Shown here: in pieces, positions 24,975 through 33,432 of the stretch
Layout: each line of letters opens with the position of its first letter
How positions within the stretch are numbered: position 1 is the stretch's first letter
Source: Achromobacter sp. MFA1 R4
GTDB lineage: Bacteria > Pseudomonadota > Gammaproteobacteria > Burkholderiales > Burkholderiaceae_B
Reading direction: 5' to 3'
Assembly (NCBI RefSeq): GCF_900156745.1
Contig: NZ_LT707065.1
Location: 5,096,086 to 5,160,085 of the forward strand
DNA length: 64,000 bases
Notes under the pieces: generated by a model
Told to the model about the DNA's origin: nothing
Seen by the model: the letters and a program-made list of their open reading frames with translations, nothing else
The model's database searches: none
Position numbers and translations under genes: made by a program

Positions 24975-25888
24975 GACGCGACTCGCACTCGGGGGTCCAG
25001 CCAACCGTTGATGAGGTCGGCCGCCAGGGTCAGGACGATGTAGATCAGCGCAAAGATCAGGATCAGCGCCTGCATCGTGGGGAAGTCGCCGCGCAGGATG
25101 GACGTCCAGGCCAGCAGGCCGGCGCCATTGATGGCGAAGACGGTTTCGATCACCACGGAGCCGGCCAGCAGCGTGCCCATCTGCGCGGCCGCCAGCGACA
25201 CCAGCGGGCGCAGCGCATTGCGCAGGGCGTACTTGCCCACCACGCTTGCGCCGCCCAGGCCCATGGCGCGCGCGGTGCGGATGTAGTCGGTGGCCAGCAC
25301 CGACTCCATCTCGGACTTCATCAGCCGCAGCATCGCCGGCATGGCGAACAGGCCCAGCGCCACGACCGGCATCACGTAATGCTTCCAGGTGTCGAAGCCG
25401 GACGCCGGCAGCCATTGGTTGCGCACACTGAAGACGATGATCAGCAGAAACGCCAGGCAGAAGGGCGGCATCGCCTGCGCGCAGGCGGACAGCATCATCG
25501 TGGCCCGGTCGATCAGCGACCCCTTGCGCAGCCCCGCCAGCACGCCCAGCGGAATCGCCAGCAATAGCGCGAACGCCATTGCGGCCAGGCCCAGCTTGGC
25601 GGTCGCCGGGAAATGCTGCGCCAGCAGCTCGGCAACGGGCCGGCTGAAATACAGGCTGTCGCCGAAGTCGCCGCGCACGACGCCGGCCAGCCAGCGTCCG
25701 TACTGCGTCAGGATGGGATCGTCAAAGCCGTGCAGCTGCGACAGGCGGGCGGCGTCGGCCGCGCTGCCTTCGCCGGCCAGGCGCGCGGCGGGGTTGCCGG
25801 ACGCGAACACCAGCGAAAAGCTGATCAGCGACACGAACACCACCAACAGGGCGGCGACGAACAAGCGGCGGAACAGGAATGCAATCAT
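24971..25888 (-). CDS. Peptide-type ABC transporter permease (DppB class)
   Basis: Inner-membrane permease, 305 residues. The first membrane segment starts at residue 5 ('LFRRLFVAALLVVFVSLISF'), and the ATPase-contact region is 'DYIRTARAMGLGGASVVGKY'. AAAGGT stands before the ATG. A 104-bp gap separates it from the upstream binding-protein gene, enough for a hairpin that would let the receptor be made in excess, as in many ABC operons. Confidence 0.94.
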   Translation of the reverse strand: MIAFLFRRLFVAALLVVFVSLISFSLVFASGNPAARLAGEGSAADAARLSQLHGFDDPILTQYGRWLAGVVRGDFGDSLYFSRPVAELLAQHFPATAKLGLAAMAFALLLAIPLGVLAGLRKGSLIDRATMMLSACAQAMPPFCLAFLLIIVFSVRNQWLPASGFDTWKHYVMPVVALGLFAMPAMLRLMKSEMESVLATDYIRTARAMGLGGASVVGKYALRNALRPLVSLAAAQMGTLLAGSVVIETVFAINGAGLLAWTSILRGDFPTMQALILIFALIYIVLTLAADLINGWLDPRVRVAS

Positions 25889-25992
25889 GGGTCAACCTTT
25901 GTCCTCTGGCGCGGGCGCGCAGCGCTCCGCCCGGACGCACGGAACGTCCGGATCGGAAGGGGTATGCGCGCCAGCGCGGCCGGCAGGCCGTA

Positions 25993-27498
25993 TCAGTTCC
26001 AGGCGGCCTTGTAGAAGCGCGGGAACTCGTCGCCGTCGACCGAGAAGTTCAGGTCCTTGGCCTGCACGGCGTTGAGCGAGTGGTTCCACAGCGGTACCCA
26101 GTAGGCCTGTTCGGCCACGATCTTCAGGGCCGCCGCGTAGTTCTTCGCGCGCACGTCGCGGTCCACGGTGGTGTCCGCGGTTTGCAGGTGCTTGATGACC
26201 TCGGGGTTCCTGGCCTGGTCGTCCGGACCGCCGCGGAAGAAGTTGCTGGTGGACAGCGCGGCGTCGGCGATGCCGTAAGAGCCCCAGTTGGACGACAGCA
26301 TGGCGATCTTGCCGTCGCGCCAGTTGGTCATGGCGGTGCCGTATTGCTGCTCGACCAGGTTGAGCTTGATGCCGGCCTTGGCCATCTGCGCGGCGGCGGC
26401 GTCCAGAATGGCGCGCGGCGGGGCGGAGATCACCAGGTCCAGCGTGACGCCGTTGGGATAGCCGGCCTGCGCCAGCAATTGTTTGGCGCGGGCGGGATCG
26501 AACTTGTAGGCCTGGACGTCGCTCGTGCAGCCGAATTGGGCCGGATTGCAGGCGGCGTTGATGACCTTGGATGCGCCCCCGACCAGCGCCTTGCGGATCG
26601 CTTCGCGGTCGATCGCGTAGTTGATCGCCTGGCGGACTTCCTGCTTGGCCAGCGGCGACTTGCCGTCGTCAAAACGCGGATTCAGCGAGATGTAGCTGAT
26701 TCGCATGATGCTGCTGCTCTTGACCGTGACGGACGGCGTCTTTTCCATGCGCTTGGCCACGTCCGGCGGTACGCGCCAGATCCAGTCCAGGCCGCCCGAC
26801 AGCAGCTCGGCGTATTGCGTGTTCGCGTCCGGCAGCACCCGCACGACCAGCGTCTTCACGGCGGGCTTGGGGCCGAAGTAATCCTCGTAGCGCTCGTAGA
26901 CGTAGCGGCTGCCGGGCTGGCTTTCCACCAGGCGGTAGGGACCGGTGCCGATGGGCTTGGCGCCCATGTCGGACTGGTTGGCCTCGTAGTACTTGCGCGG
27001 GTAGATCGGCAGGTTCTCCGACAGCATTTCCAGCGCCAGCGGGTAGGGCGTCTTCATCTTGATGCGTACCGTGTCGTCCGACGCCTTTTCGGCCTTGGCG
27101 ATCCACGCGACCTGGTTCTGGAAGCGCGCCTTGTAGCCTTCCGAGGACACCAGGTTCAGCGTGTACAGCACGTCGTCGATGGTCAGGAGCGATCCGTCGT
27201 GGAACTTCACGTCCTTGCGGATCGGCAGTTCGATGGTCGTGTCGTCGATGAACTTGTAGCCGGTCGCGATGGCCGGCCCGAATTCGCCCGTGTCCTGGTT
27301 TTTCTGCAGCAGCCCCGAGAAGACCATGCGCGCGAGCGCCAGGCCGGGACGGTCCGATTCCTTGTACGCGTCCAACGTGGCGGGCGCCGCGTCAAAGGCG
27401 ATATTGAGGGAGTTGTCAGCCTTGTTGGCCTGGGCGGCATGGGCGCCTAGCGCCAATAGCGCCGCGCTTACGAGCTTCACGGTACGGGTCAGCTGCAT
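25993..27498 (-). CDS. Peptide/nickel-type ABC transporter substrate-binding protein
   Basis: Periplasmic receptor of SBP family 5 (DppA/OppA type), 501 residues. The signal peptide runs to about residue 24 ('LGAHAAQA'). Family motifs include 'LQKNQDTGEFGPAIATGYKF', 'KDVKFHDGSLLTIDDVLYTL' and 'PIGTGPYRLVESQPGSRYVY'. It is the first structural gene after the GntR regulator on the same strand, so the regulator likely controls it. The family binds peptides, amines, opines or glutathione; the ligand here is unknown. Confidence 0.92.
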   Translation of the reverse strand: MQLTRTVKLVSAALLALGAHAAQANKADNSLNIAFDAAPATLDAYKESDRPGLALARMVFSGLLQKNQDTGEFGPAIATGYKFIDDTTIELPIRKDVKFHDGSLLTIDDVLYTLNLVSSEGYKARFQNQVAWIAKAEKASDDTVRIKMKTPYPLALEMLSENLPIYPRKYYEANQSDMGAKPIGTGPYRLVESQPGSRYVYERYEDYFGPKPAVKTLVVRVLPDANTQYAELLSGGLDWIWRVPPDVAKRMEKTPSVTVKSSSIMRISYISLNPRFDDGKSPLAKQEVRQAINYAIDREAIRKALVGGASKVINAACNPAQFGCTSDVQAYKFDPARAKQLLAQAGYPNGVTLDLVISAPPRAILDAAAAQMAKAGIKLNLVEQQYGTAMTNWRDGKIAMLSSNWGSYGIADAALSTSNFFRGGPDDQARNPEVIKHLQTADTTVDRDVRAKNYAAALKIVAEQAYWVPLWNHSLNAVQAKDLNFSVDGDEFPRFYKAAWN

Positions 27499-27695
27499 GT
27501 TTTCACCTTGATATGTTTTAAGTATGTGTCTGGGACTTCTGGGACTGCGAGGACTGCGGGTGCTGCAAATCGACAGGCAAGCCGCTCCCCTGGCCGCGGG
27601 CGGCGCCATCAGGCGCCGGCGGTGCATGCACGGTCGGTGGGGAGGTCGCCGGCGCGTTCGCGCGCTAGGCTGCACAGGGTTAGCGGGGCGTCAGG

Positions 27696-28430
27696 TCATC
27701 GCATTCCGACGCTGCCGAAGTCTTCCCGCAAGCGCGCCAGGATGCCGACCAGATGGTCATGCATGGCGTGACGCGCGCGGATGGGATCACGGTCGACGAT
27801 GGCCGCGAGAATGCGTTCATGTTCCTTCTGGGCTTCGATCCACACCTTGGTGGTCACGAAGTGTTCTTCCAGGCGATGGAATACCGGGCTCAGCGTGCTG
27901 AGGTGCCAGATATGCGAAATGGCGGCCGCCAGCGCGGCGTTGCCGCAGGCCGCCGCGATCGCGCCGTGGAAGGCGCGGTCGTGGATGCTGGGCGATTCGG
28001 TCAGCGACATGCCTTCATGCGCGGCGCGGATCGCGGCAATCTGGGCGGGCGAAGCCTTCTGCGCGGCCAGCGCGGCGCATTCGGGTTCGATCAACAGGCG
28101 CGTCTCAAGCAGGTCGAAGGGGCCGATGTCGGTGGCTTCGACGCCATTGGCCTCAGGCTGCGCCTCGCGGGTTTCGCGGTATTGGCCGTCTTCGCGCGCC
28201 GGGCAGACGAACACGCCCGTACCCACGCGCACCTCGACATAGCCTTGGATCTCAAGCGCAATCAGCGCTTCGCGCACGGACGCGCGGCTTACCTGGAGTT
28301 GCTCGGCCAGTTCACGCTCGGCCGGCAACCGGCCGCCCGCGGGGAAGTCGCCCGCCTTGATGCGCGCGGCGATCTGGTCGGCAATCATGCGGTAAAGGCG
28401 GGTGGAGGCGACGGCCTGCAGAGATGTCAT
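27696..28430 (-). CDS. GntR/FadR-family (FCD) regulator
   Basis: Transcription factor of 244 residues. The winged helix covers about 10-78 ('GGRLPAERELAEQLQVSRAS', 'VREALIALEIQGYVEVRVGT') and the C-terminal FCD domain includes 'LLETRLLIEPECAALAAQKA' and 'DRAFHGAIAAACGN' with metal-binding histidines. It heads the leftward cluster of ABC importer, TRAP transporter and enzymes, and probably represses it until a pathway intermediate binds (inference). A perfect 9-bp inverted repeat lies 104 bp upstream of the start. The ribosome-binding site is weak (AAAG). Confidence 0.9.
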   Translation of the reverse strand: MTSLQAVASTRLYRMIADQIAARIKAGDFPAGGRLPAERELAEQLQVSRASVREALIALEIQGYVEVRVGTGVFVCPAREDGQYRETREAQPEANGVEATDIGPFDLLETRLLIEPECAALAAQKASPAQIAAIRAAHEGMSLTESPSIHDRAFHGAIAAACGNAALAAAISHIWHLSTLSPVFHRLEEHFVTTKVWIEAQKEHERILAAIVDRDPIRARHAMHDHLVGILARLREDFGSVGMR

Positions 28431-28533
28431 TGTCTTTGGATGCGGTTGAACTGGGGTGTAGAGCGTAATGGGTTCCGGGCCTCGGTGTCTCGCACGGCAT
28501 TGCAGGAGCGGCAAGGTGTCTGGGTGCCTGATG

Positions 28534-28556
28534 GTCCAGTGGTCAGGCCACTGGAC
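28534..28556. promoter_or_regulatory. Perfect inverted repeat upstream of GntR gene
   Basis: GTCCAGTGG-TCAGG-CCACTGGAC has 9-bp perfect arms. Its centre TGGTCAGGCCA is one base from the TNGTNNNACNA pattern of FadR-type operators. It is a likely autoregulatory operator of the adjacent GntR protein and may also serve the divergent gene at 28720. Confidence 0.6.
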
Positions 28557-28719
28557 GAAATGTACCGGACGAGAACCGCGTTGGGAACCGGGCAAATGCG
28601 CTTTTCGGCGGTTTTCAGGGAAAACCACTAGCGCCGGATCGGCCCCGGTATGATGAATTCCCTCTAATCACAGAACCCGCGAACGGCGGTATTTCGCCGT
28701 CCCATTGGAAGCCCCACGC

Positions 28720-29316
28720 ATGACAGACCGCCTGCAACAGACCCTGCGCCGCTTTGACGACTACAACGCCGCCGATCCCAATGCATTCGAATGGGAAGGC
28801 CACGCCTGTCCGCAGGAGCTGTTTCTTGCGCAGAAGCTGCACGAATGGGTGATGAAGCTGGCGCCGCAGGCTTCCGAAGCGTTGATCCTGGCGTCGCGCT
28901 GCCAGCACATCGGCCGCTGGGAGATCGCGCGGGACAGCTATCCCGAAGGCCGCGTGGGCTATCTGACGTGGCGCAAGGCGCTGGCGCGGCATCACGCGCA
29001 CATTGCGCAGGCCATCATGAAAGAGACCGGCTACGCGCCCGAGGACTGCGAGCGCGTGACGGCGATCCTGATGAAGCAGGGGATCAAGCAGGATCCGGAC
29101 GTGCAGGTGATGGAAAACGCGCTGTGCCTCGTGTTCCTGCAGTATCAGTACGAGGCCTTCCATCCGGCCCACAAGGACAAGATCGTCGAGATCCTGCGCA
29201 AATCATTGTTGAAGATGGATGCCGCGGGCCACCAGCAGGCGCTGACGCTGCCGTTTTCGACGGTGGGGATGGGATACCTCAAGCAGGCGATCGCCGCGGT
29301 CGAAGCCGGGCGCTAG
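28720..29316 (+). CDS. DUF4202-family protein
   Basis: Conserved protein of 198 residues in the DUF4202 family, whose biochemical role is not established. It is soluble, without a signal peptide. Conserved family segments are 'LFLAQKLHEWVMKLAP', 'LASRCQHIGRWEIARDSYPE' and 'YLTWRKALARHHA'; the regularly spaced His/Arg/Asp residues recall HD-like metal sites, but that is only an impression. The ATG at 28720 follows GGAAG by 8 nt, and the upstream TTG at 28705 has no such site. It is monocistronic and ends at a strong bidirectional terminator. Confidence 0.85.
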   Translation: MTDRLQQTLRRFDDYNAADPNAFEWEGHACPQELFLAQKLHEWVMKLAPQASEALILASRCQHIGRWEIARDSYPEGRVGYLTWRKALARHHAHIAQAIMKETGYAPEDCERVTAILMKQGIKQDPDVQVMENALCLVFLQYQYEAFHPAHKDKIVEILRKSLLKMDAAGHQQALTLPFSTVGMGYLKQAIAAVEAGR

Positions 29317-29333
29317 ACGCCGCACCGACGCAA

Positions 29334-29383
29334 ACAGGCCTGCGGCAGGCCGGGATGCGATTCCCGGCCTGCCGCAGGCCTGT
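29334..29383. terminator. 22-bp perfect hairpin between convergent genes
   Basis: Arms 29334-29355 and 29362-29383 are perfectly complementary (22 bp) around the loop TGCGAT. It separates the DUF4202 gene from the proQ-like gene and would end transcription from both sides. Confidence 0.8.
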
Positions 29384-29413
29384 CTTGCCGTTGGAACGGC
29401 TTATCCGGACGCT

Positions 29414-30067
29414 TCAGTCGGACGCTTCAGGCGCCGTGTCGGCGGGCGCGGCGGTGGCTGGCGCCTCGCCGGTGGATGCCGGCGCTTCGGCCGCAGCCGC
29501 CTGGGCCTTCTTTTCGGCGCGCACGCGCGCGGCGTTGCGCGACGCATTGCGCGAGGCCATGCGCTTGGCGTGACGGGCCTCGTTGGCCGTCACGGCGCCG
29601 GCGGGTTCGCCGTTCAGATCGACGCGCGGCGCGTTCTCGACCATGCTGGTCCAGTAGCGGCGGCCATCGCACCAGGTCTTGACCGCTTCCTTGATCTGCG
29701 CCTCGTCGAGCTGCAATTGTTCGGCGTGTTGCACCAGGTCCGCCAGCACGCCGAGCTTGAGCGGAAGCTTGGGCGCGGGATTCTTGGGGAAGGCCTTGGG
29801 AAAGTGGCGCTGCAGGCGCGAGATGGCGACGACGACGGGGTCGACCGGCGTGTCGCGCTTTTCGGGGCGCGGGGCGCGCTGGCCCTTGTCGCCGCTTTGC
29901 GCGCGCTGGCTCTTGTCGCCCTTTTGCGGACGCGGACCCTTGGCGGCGCCCTGCGGGCGGCGCGGCTTGTCTGCGTCTTGCGGACGCGATTCTTTCTTGG
30001 AGCCCGCCTTGTCAGGCGACTGCTTGATGAGCAATTCCCGGATGGCGGCTAACTGTTCTAGTCCCAT
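29414..30067 (-). CDS. proQ: ProQ/FinO-domain RNA chaperone
   Basis: RNA-binding protein of 217 residues. The ProQ/FinO fold covers about residues 73-170: 'ISRLQRHFPKAFPKNPAPKL', 'PLKLGVLADLVQHAEQLQLD', 'VKTWCDGRRYWTSM'. It is preceded by a basic, low-complexity linker (about 18-72) made of repeated Gln-Arg-Pro-Gly-Asp-Lys words and followed by an Ala/Glu-rich tail. ProQ proteins bind structured small RNAs and mRNA 3' ends. Linker-before-domain is the reverse of E. coli ProQ, where the linker follows it. It runs from its own promoter region at 30068-30180. Confidence 0.9.
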   Translation of the reverse strand: MGLEQLAAIRELLIKQSPDKAGSKKESRPQDADKPRRPQGAAKGPRPQKGDKSQRAQSGDKGQRAPRPEKRDTPVDPVVVAISRLQRHFPKAFPKNPAPKLPLKLGVLADLVQHAEQLQLDEAQIKEAVKTWCDGRRYWTSMVENAPRVDLNGEPAGAVTANEARHAKRMASRNASRNAARVRAEKKAQAAAAEAPASTGEAPATAAPADTAPEASD

Positions 30068-30180
30068 GTGCTACACAAAAAAAAGGTTGAAGCCGCGAGC
30101 GTGTCCGCTACGCCGCCAGTTGTCGGCCTTCCAGCACCGTTAATGCCGGTACGGCGCTGGATTTCCGCCCAGGAAAACCG

Positions 30181-31644
30181 CTACCCGGCAACGACCACGA
30201 GCAGCGCCAGCGACAGCAAAATGCCGAACGCGGCCAGGGCAAACGGCAGTAGTAGAACATACACGCCGCGTTCCTGCCCCCGGCCATGGGCCAGACCGGC
30301 CGCTATCGACATCCGGACCGGCGAAAAAATCCCCATGGACGTGCCCGATACATGCAGCAGCGCGGCCGCTGCAGGCACGCTCAGGCCGGCCTGAAGCGCT
30401 AATGATAGCTGGGACGGCATGAACAGGCTGTTCGGCGCATTGCCGCTGTTGGCCAGGATGCCGAAGGCGCCGGCCAGGAGCGGCGTGATCAGGATAGTCC
30501 AGTCGCGCAGGCTGGAAAATAGGCCGTTGGCATAAGCCTGCGAGATGCCGGCGCCCGCCAGCGCCTCGGCCATCATGGCGAACAGAAAGACCGACAGCAC
30601 CGCATGGCGCCCCGTCATCCAGGCGGCGCGCGCCTGCGCCGCGAGCGCGCCGCGGCCGGATTGCCATGCCGCCATGGCCAGCGCGCCGGCGATCAGCCAA
30701 CTGCCGGCATGCAGGAAGGGCATCCAGGCGGGCAGGTCCGCATACGGGCGCAGGTCGGCCAGGCCGGCAAGGCCGCGATTGAGCGTCGTCACCAGGCGCG
30801 TGGCCACCAGCCAGGCAATGAGGACGATGTAAGGCAGGGCGCGGCGCGCCGCGGCCAGCGCCTGCGTGAAGTCGGGCTTGCGGTCGGCCAGAAAGCGCAG
30901 CACGATCAGCGGGCCGTATGCCGCCAGCAGCGCCGTCTCCGGTCCCAGCAATGCCGTCGCGGCGGCCAGCGCGGCCAGGCTCGCGGCCATCCAGCCGGCT
31001 TCACGCCCCAGCTCCGAGGCAGGCGCATGCATTCCCGCGCGCTGGGCGGTGCGCCAGTAAAGCGCCATCCAGACCAGCATCAGCAGCGCTACGGGCGCCA
31101 TGCTGTAGAGCGCGAGCTGCGTCGGCGGAACGCGCGCATAAGCCGATGCGAGCAGCGTGCCGCTGCCCATTGCGCCCCAAGGGATCAGGGTCTGGCTGAG
31201 CAGCGCGAACACCATGGTGTCGCGCGGCTTCAGGTCGAGCGGGCGGATCAGCATGACGGTGCCCAGCATGCCCACGCCAAAGCCGGTCGCGGACTCGGCG
31301 AACGGCCCGACCAGGAAACAGGCAAAGAACAGCAGCCTGCGGCGCGCGATCGGATCGGGCCGCGCCGCCTTGTCCGGCGCGCCTTCCGGCGCACGTCCTT
31401 GCGCCGCCATCTGCCAGAACAACAGGCCGCCAAAAATGTAGGGGGTAATGATCCACCCGATCCAGAGCCCGCGTTTCAACGCCTGGGCGAGCTGGGGCAG
31501 GTCGAACGGCGCGGGCGCGGCGAACAGCGCCACGGGCAGGGTCGCCAACAGGCCCAGCACCGCCGCGATGGTCGTGTTGACGCGCCCGCTGGCGATCGCC
31601 GCGATCACGGTCAGCGCGGGAAGGGACCACAGTAGAACCATCAT
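30181..31644 (-). CDS. L-lactate permease family (LctP/LldP-like) transporter
   Basis: Polytopic membrane protein of 487 residues with about 12-14 hydrophobic segments. LctP-family motifs are 'FFACFLVGPFAESATGFGVG', 'QTLIPWGAMGSGTLLASAYA', 'FGILANSGNAPNSLFMPSQL' and 'GTSMGIFSPVRMSIAAGLA'. The family imports lactate or glycolate with protons. No lactate dehydrogenase lies beside it. The start at 31644 (tandem ATG ATG) has no clear ribosome-binding site; a longer in-frame start at 31686 is possible but adds a charged, unlikely N-terminus. Confidence 0.85.
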   Translation of the reverse strand: MMVLLWSLPALTVIAAIASGRVNTTIAAVLGLLATLPVALFAAPAPFDLPQLAQALKRGLWIGWIITPYIFGGLLFWQMAAQGRAPEGAPDKAARPDPIARRRLLFFACFLVGPFAESATGFGVGMLGTVMLIRPLDLKPRDTMVFALLSQTLIPWGAMGSGTLLASAYARVPPTQLALYSMAPVALLMLVWMALYWRTAQRAGMHAPASELGREAGWMAASLAALAAATALLGPETALLAAYGPLIVLRFLADRKPDFTQALAAARRALPYIVLIAWLVATRLVTTLNRGLAGLADLRPYADLPAWMPFLHAGSWLIAGALAMAAWQSGRGALAAQARAAWMTGRHAVLSVFLFAMMAEALAGAGISQAYANGLFSSLRDWTILITPLLAGAFGILANSGNAPNSLFMPSQLSLALQAGLSVPAAAALLHVSGTSMGIFSPVRMSIAAGLAHGRGQERGVYVLLLPFALAAFGILLSLALLVVVAG

Positions 31645-31757
31645 GGAAGTGACGCCTGCATCGCGTTGGGTGGGTTGGCGGCGCAAAGCGTAGCAGTCTA
31701 CGCCGAGCGCGGGCAGGCGGACAGGCGGGATGCGTGGGGCGCACGCACGAGTCGGAC

Positions 31758-31795
31758 AAAAAAAACGCCGGCTGGCGCTTGTGCGCGAGCCGGCG
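31758..31795 (-). terminator. Terminator after glycine-zipper lipoprotein gene
   Basis: On the minus strand CGCCGGCT / AGCCGGCG arms enclose a 14-nt loop and are followed by eight T. Confidence 0.8.
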
Positions 31796-31827
31796 CGTTG
31801 TTGGGGGAAGGAAGCGCGGCGGGGTCT

Positions 31828-32049
31828 TTACTGATTGGCGCCGCGGATGTTGCCCGCGATACCCCCGGCAGCGCCGCCGATCGCGGCGCCAGTCCATGCG
31901 CTGCCGCCCGCGATGGCGGCAATGCCGGCGCCCGCCGCGGCGCCCATCAGGCCGCCCGTGACGGTGCCTTGCTGTTCCTTGGTCATGTTGGTGCAGGCGG
32001 CCAGCGATGCCATCGCGATGGCCACGCCTATCGTACGAATCGTTTTCAT
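31828..32049 (-). CDS. Small glycine-zipper lipoprotein
   Basis: A 73-residue envelope protein. The lipobox is 'SLAACTN' (Cys19), so it should be a lipoprotein. The rest is a glycine zipper: 'GGLMGAAAGAGIAAIAGG' and 'GAAIGGAAGGIAGN', which forms membrane-spanning helix hairpins in related outer-membrane lipoproteins. It ends at a strong terminator and follows an unrelated small secreted protein gene by 8 bp, so the two are probably cotranscribed. Confidence 0.85.
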   Translation of the reverse strand: MKTIRTIGVAIAMASLAACTNMTKEQQGTVTGGLMGAAAGAGIAAIAGGSAWTGAAIGGAAGGIAGNIRGANQ

Positions 32050-32057
32050 GGCGGCTC

Positions 32058-32447
32058 CTAGGGGGTGCGTTTCGTCTTCGTGGCGGGCATGACGATCTCG
32101 AACCAGATGGTCTCCACGACGGGACGATCCAATTGGCCCGGATTGGCCGCGTACCAGCGGTCCAGCGTGTCGCGCACCGAGTCCAGCGTCTGGTTCTGAA
32201 GCCCCATGGAGAACTTCGGCACCAGGGTCTGGGAGTCCGGCACGGCCCGGCGCTGCTGATAGGCCCGTTCAACTTCGAGGACGTTCGCCATGCCCAGCAA
32301 ATAGGCCTTTTTGAGGTTGGCGTCCGATTCGGTCCAATGCTTGCCGGTGACGATCGGGGCGGGTTCGGAGGGGGCGGCCGTGACAGCCGACCCGAAGAGC
32401 ATCGAGACGGCTAGGGTCGCAGGGCCAAGCAGGTGTTTTACTCGCAT
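32058..32447 (-). CDS. Small secreted hypothetical protein
   Basis: No family recognised. The product is 129 residues with a Sec signal peptide (about 1-23, ending 'GSAVTAA'). The mature part contains 'TESDANLKKAYLLGMANVLE' and 'VRDTLDRWYAANPGQLDRPV', which resembles secreted or periplasmic Rap/HdeA-sized helical proteins. AAGGAG lies 7 nt before the ATG at 32447, which rules out the earlier in-frame start. It forms a likely two-gene unit with the glycine-zipper lipoprotein, suggesting an envelope stress role (inference). Confidence 0.78.
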   Translation of the reverse strand: MRVKHLLGPATLAVSMLFGSAVTAAPSEPAPIVTGKHWTESDANLKKAYLLGMANVLEVERAYQQRRAVPDSQTLVPKFSMGLQNQTLDSVRDTLDRWYAANPGQLDRPVVETIWFEIVMPATKTKRTP

Positions 32448-32601
32448 CGCATCGCTCCTTTGGCGGAACAAAAGATAGAAAAACAACCTTCGCGCGCGAT
32501 CCGGGCGGACGAATCTTGATGGCCGATCGAAAAGCGGTACTGATCAATTTATGCCTGAATGCCTGGGCGTGCAAGACCGGATTGCAGGCCGCCCGTGAGC
32601 C

Positions 32602-33408
32602 TCAGTACGCGGCGGACGCAGCCGGCGCGGGGTCGCCGGGGCCGGACGACAGGAAGCTGGCCGCCAGCCGGCGCGCGCTGTTTGCGTAGAGCAGCACGTC
32701 CACGCCCACCGCCACGAATGCGCATCCCAGCTCCAGGTAGCGGCGCGCGAGCGCGGGGTCGGACGTCAGCGTGCCGGCCGCCTTGCCGCGGGCGATGATG
32801 ACCCGCATGGCGCGTTCGATGGCCGCCTGTACCTCGGGATGGCCCGGCCGGCCCCGGTACCCCATCGAGGCCGCCAGGTCGGCGGGGCCGATGAACACGC
32901 CATCGACGCCCGGCACGTCGCAGATCGCCTCCAGGTTGGCCAGGGCCTGCACGGATTCCGCCTGCACCAGCAGGCAGACCTCGTCATCGGCGACCTCCAG
33001 GTAGTCCGCGCGGGCGCTCCAGCGCGACGCGCGGCCCACCGCGCTGCCGACGCCGCGCACGCCGTGCGGCGGGTAGCGCGTGGCGGCGACCAGCGTGCGC
33101 GCCTGCTCGGCCGTGTCCACCATCGGCACCAGCAGGTTCTTCGCGCCGATGTCCAGCATCTGCTTGATGAGGGCCGTTTCGCCGCTGACCACGCGCACCA
33201 CGGGCTGCGAGCGGTAGGGCGCCACCGCCTGCAAGGCGGCGAGCGTGCCGCGCAGGTCATTGGGCGCGTGTTCGCCGTCGATGAGCAGCCAGTCAAAGCC
33301 CGCGGTCGCGGAGACCTCGGCCAGATAGGGATCGGCCATGGAGAGCCATAGGCCCACCTGGGGTTGGCCAGCCGCCAGGGCCGCCTTGAAGGAATTGTTT
33401 GCCGGCAT
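32602..33408 (-). CDS. HpcH/HpaI-family class II aldolase
   Basis: Aldolase of 268 residues that cleaves 2-oxo-3-deoxy (4-hydroxy-2-oxo) acids to pyruvate plus an aldehyde. Motifs are '[17 protein letters not shown]', '[20 protein letters not shown]', '[15 protein letters not shown]' (metal-ligand Glu) and '[17 protein letters not shown]' (metal-ligand Asp). It resembles GarL (5-dehydro-4-deoxyglucarate aldolase) and RhmA. It is the last gene of a leftward operon with the UxaA-type dehydratase and a Bug receptor, so it likely cleaves the dehydratase product (inference). Confidence 0.87.
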   Translation of the reverse strand: MPANNSFKAALAAGQPQVGLWLSMADPYLAEVSATAGFDWLLIDGEHAPNDLRGTLAALQAVAPYRSQPVVRVVSGETALIKQMLDIGAKNLLVPMVDTAEQARTLVAATRYPPHGVRGVGSAVGRASRWSARADYLEVADDEVCLLVQAESVQALANLEAICDVPGVDGVFIGPADLAASMGYRGRPGHPEVQAAIERAMRVIIARGKAAGTLTSDPALARRYLELGCAFVAVGVDVLLYANSARRLAASFLSSGPGDPAPAASAAY

Positions 33409-33432
33409 GCGGGAAGGTTCCTGATGAAAGGG

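Noticed and set aside
22314..25043. 909-codon open frame on the plus strand
   Set aside because: Antisense to three ABC transporter genes whose Walker and permease motifs are intact.
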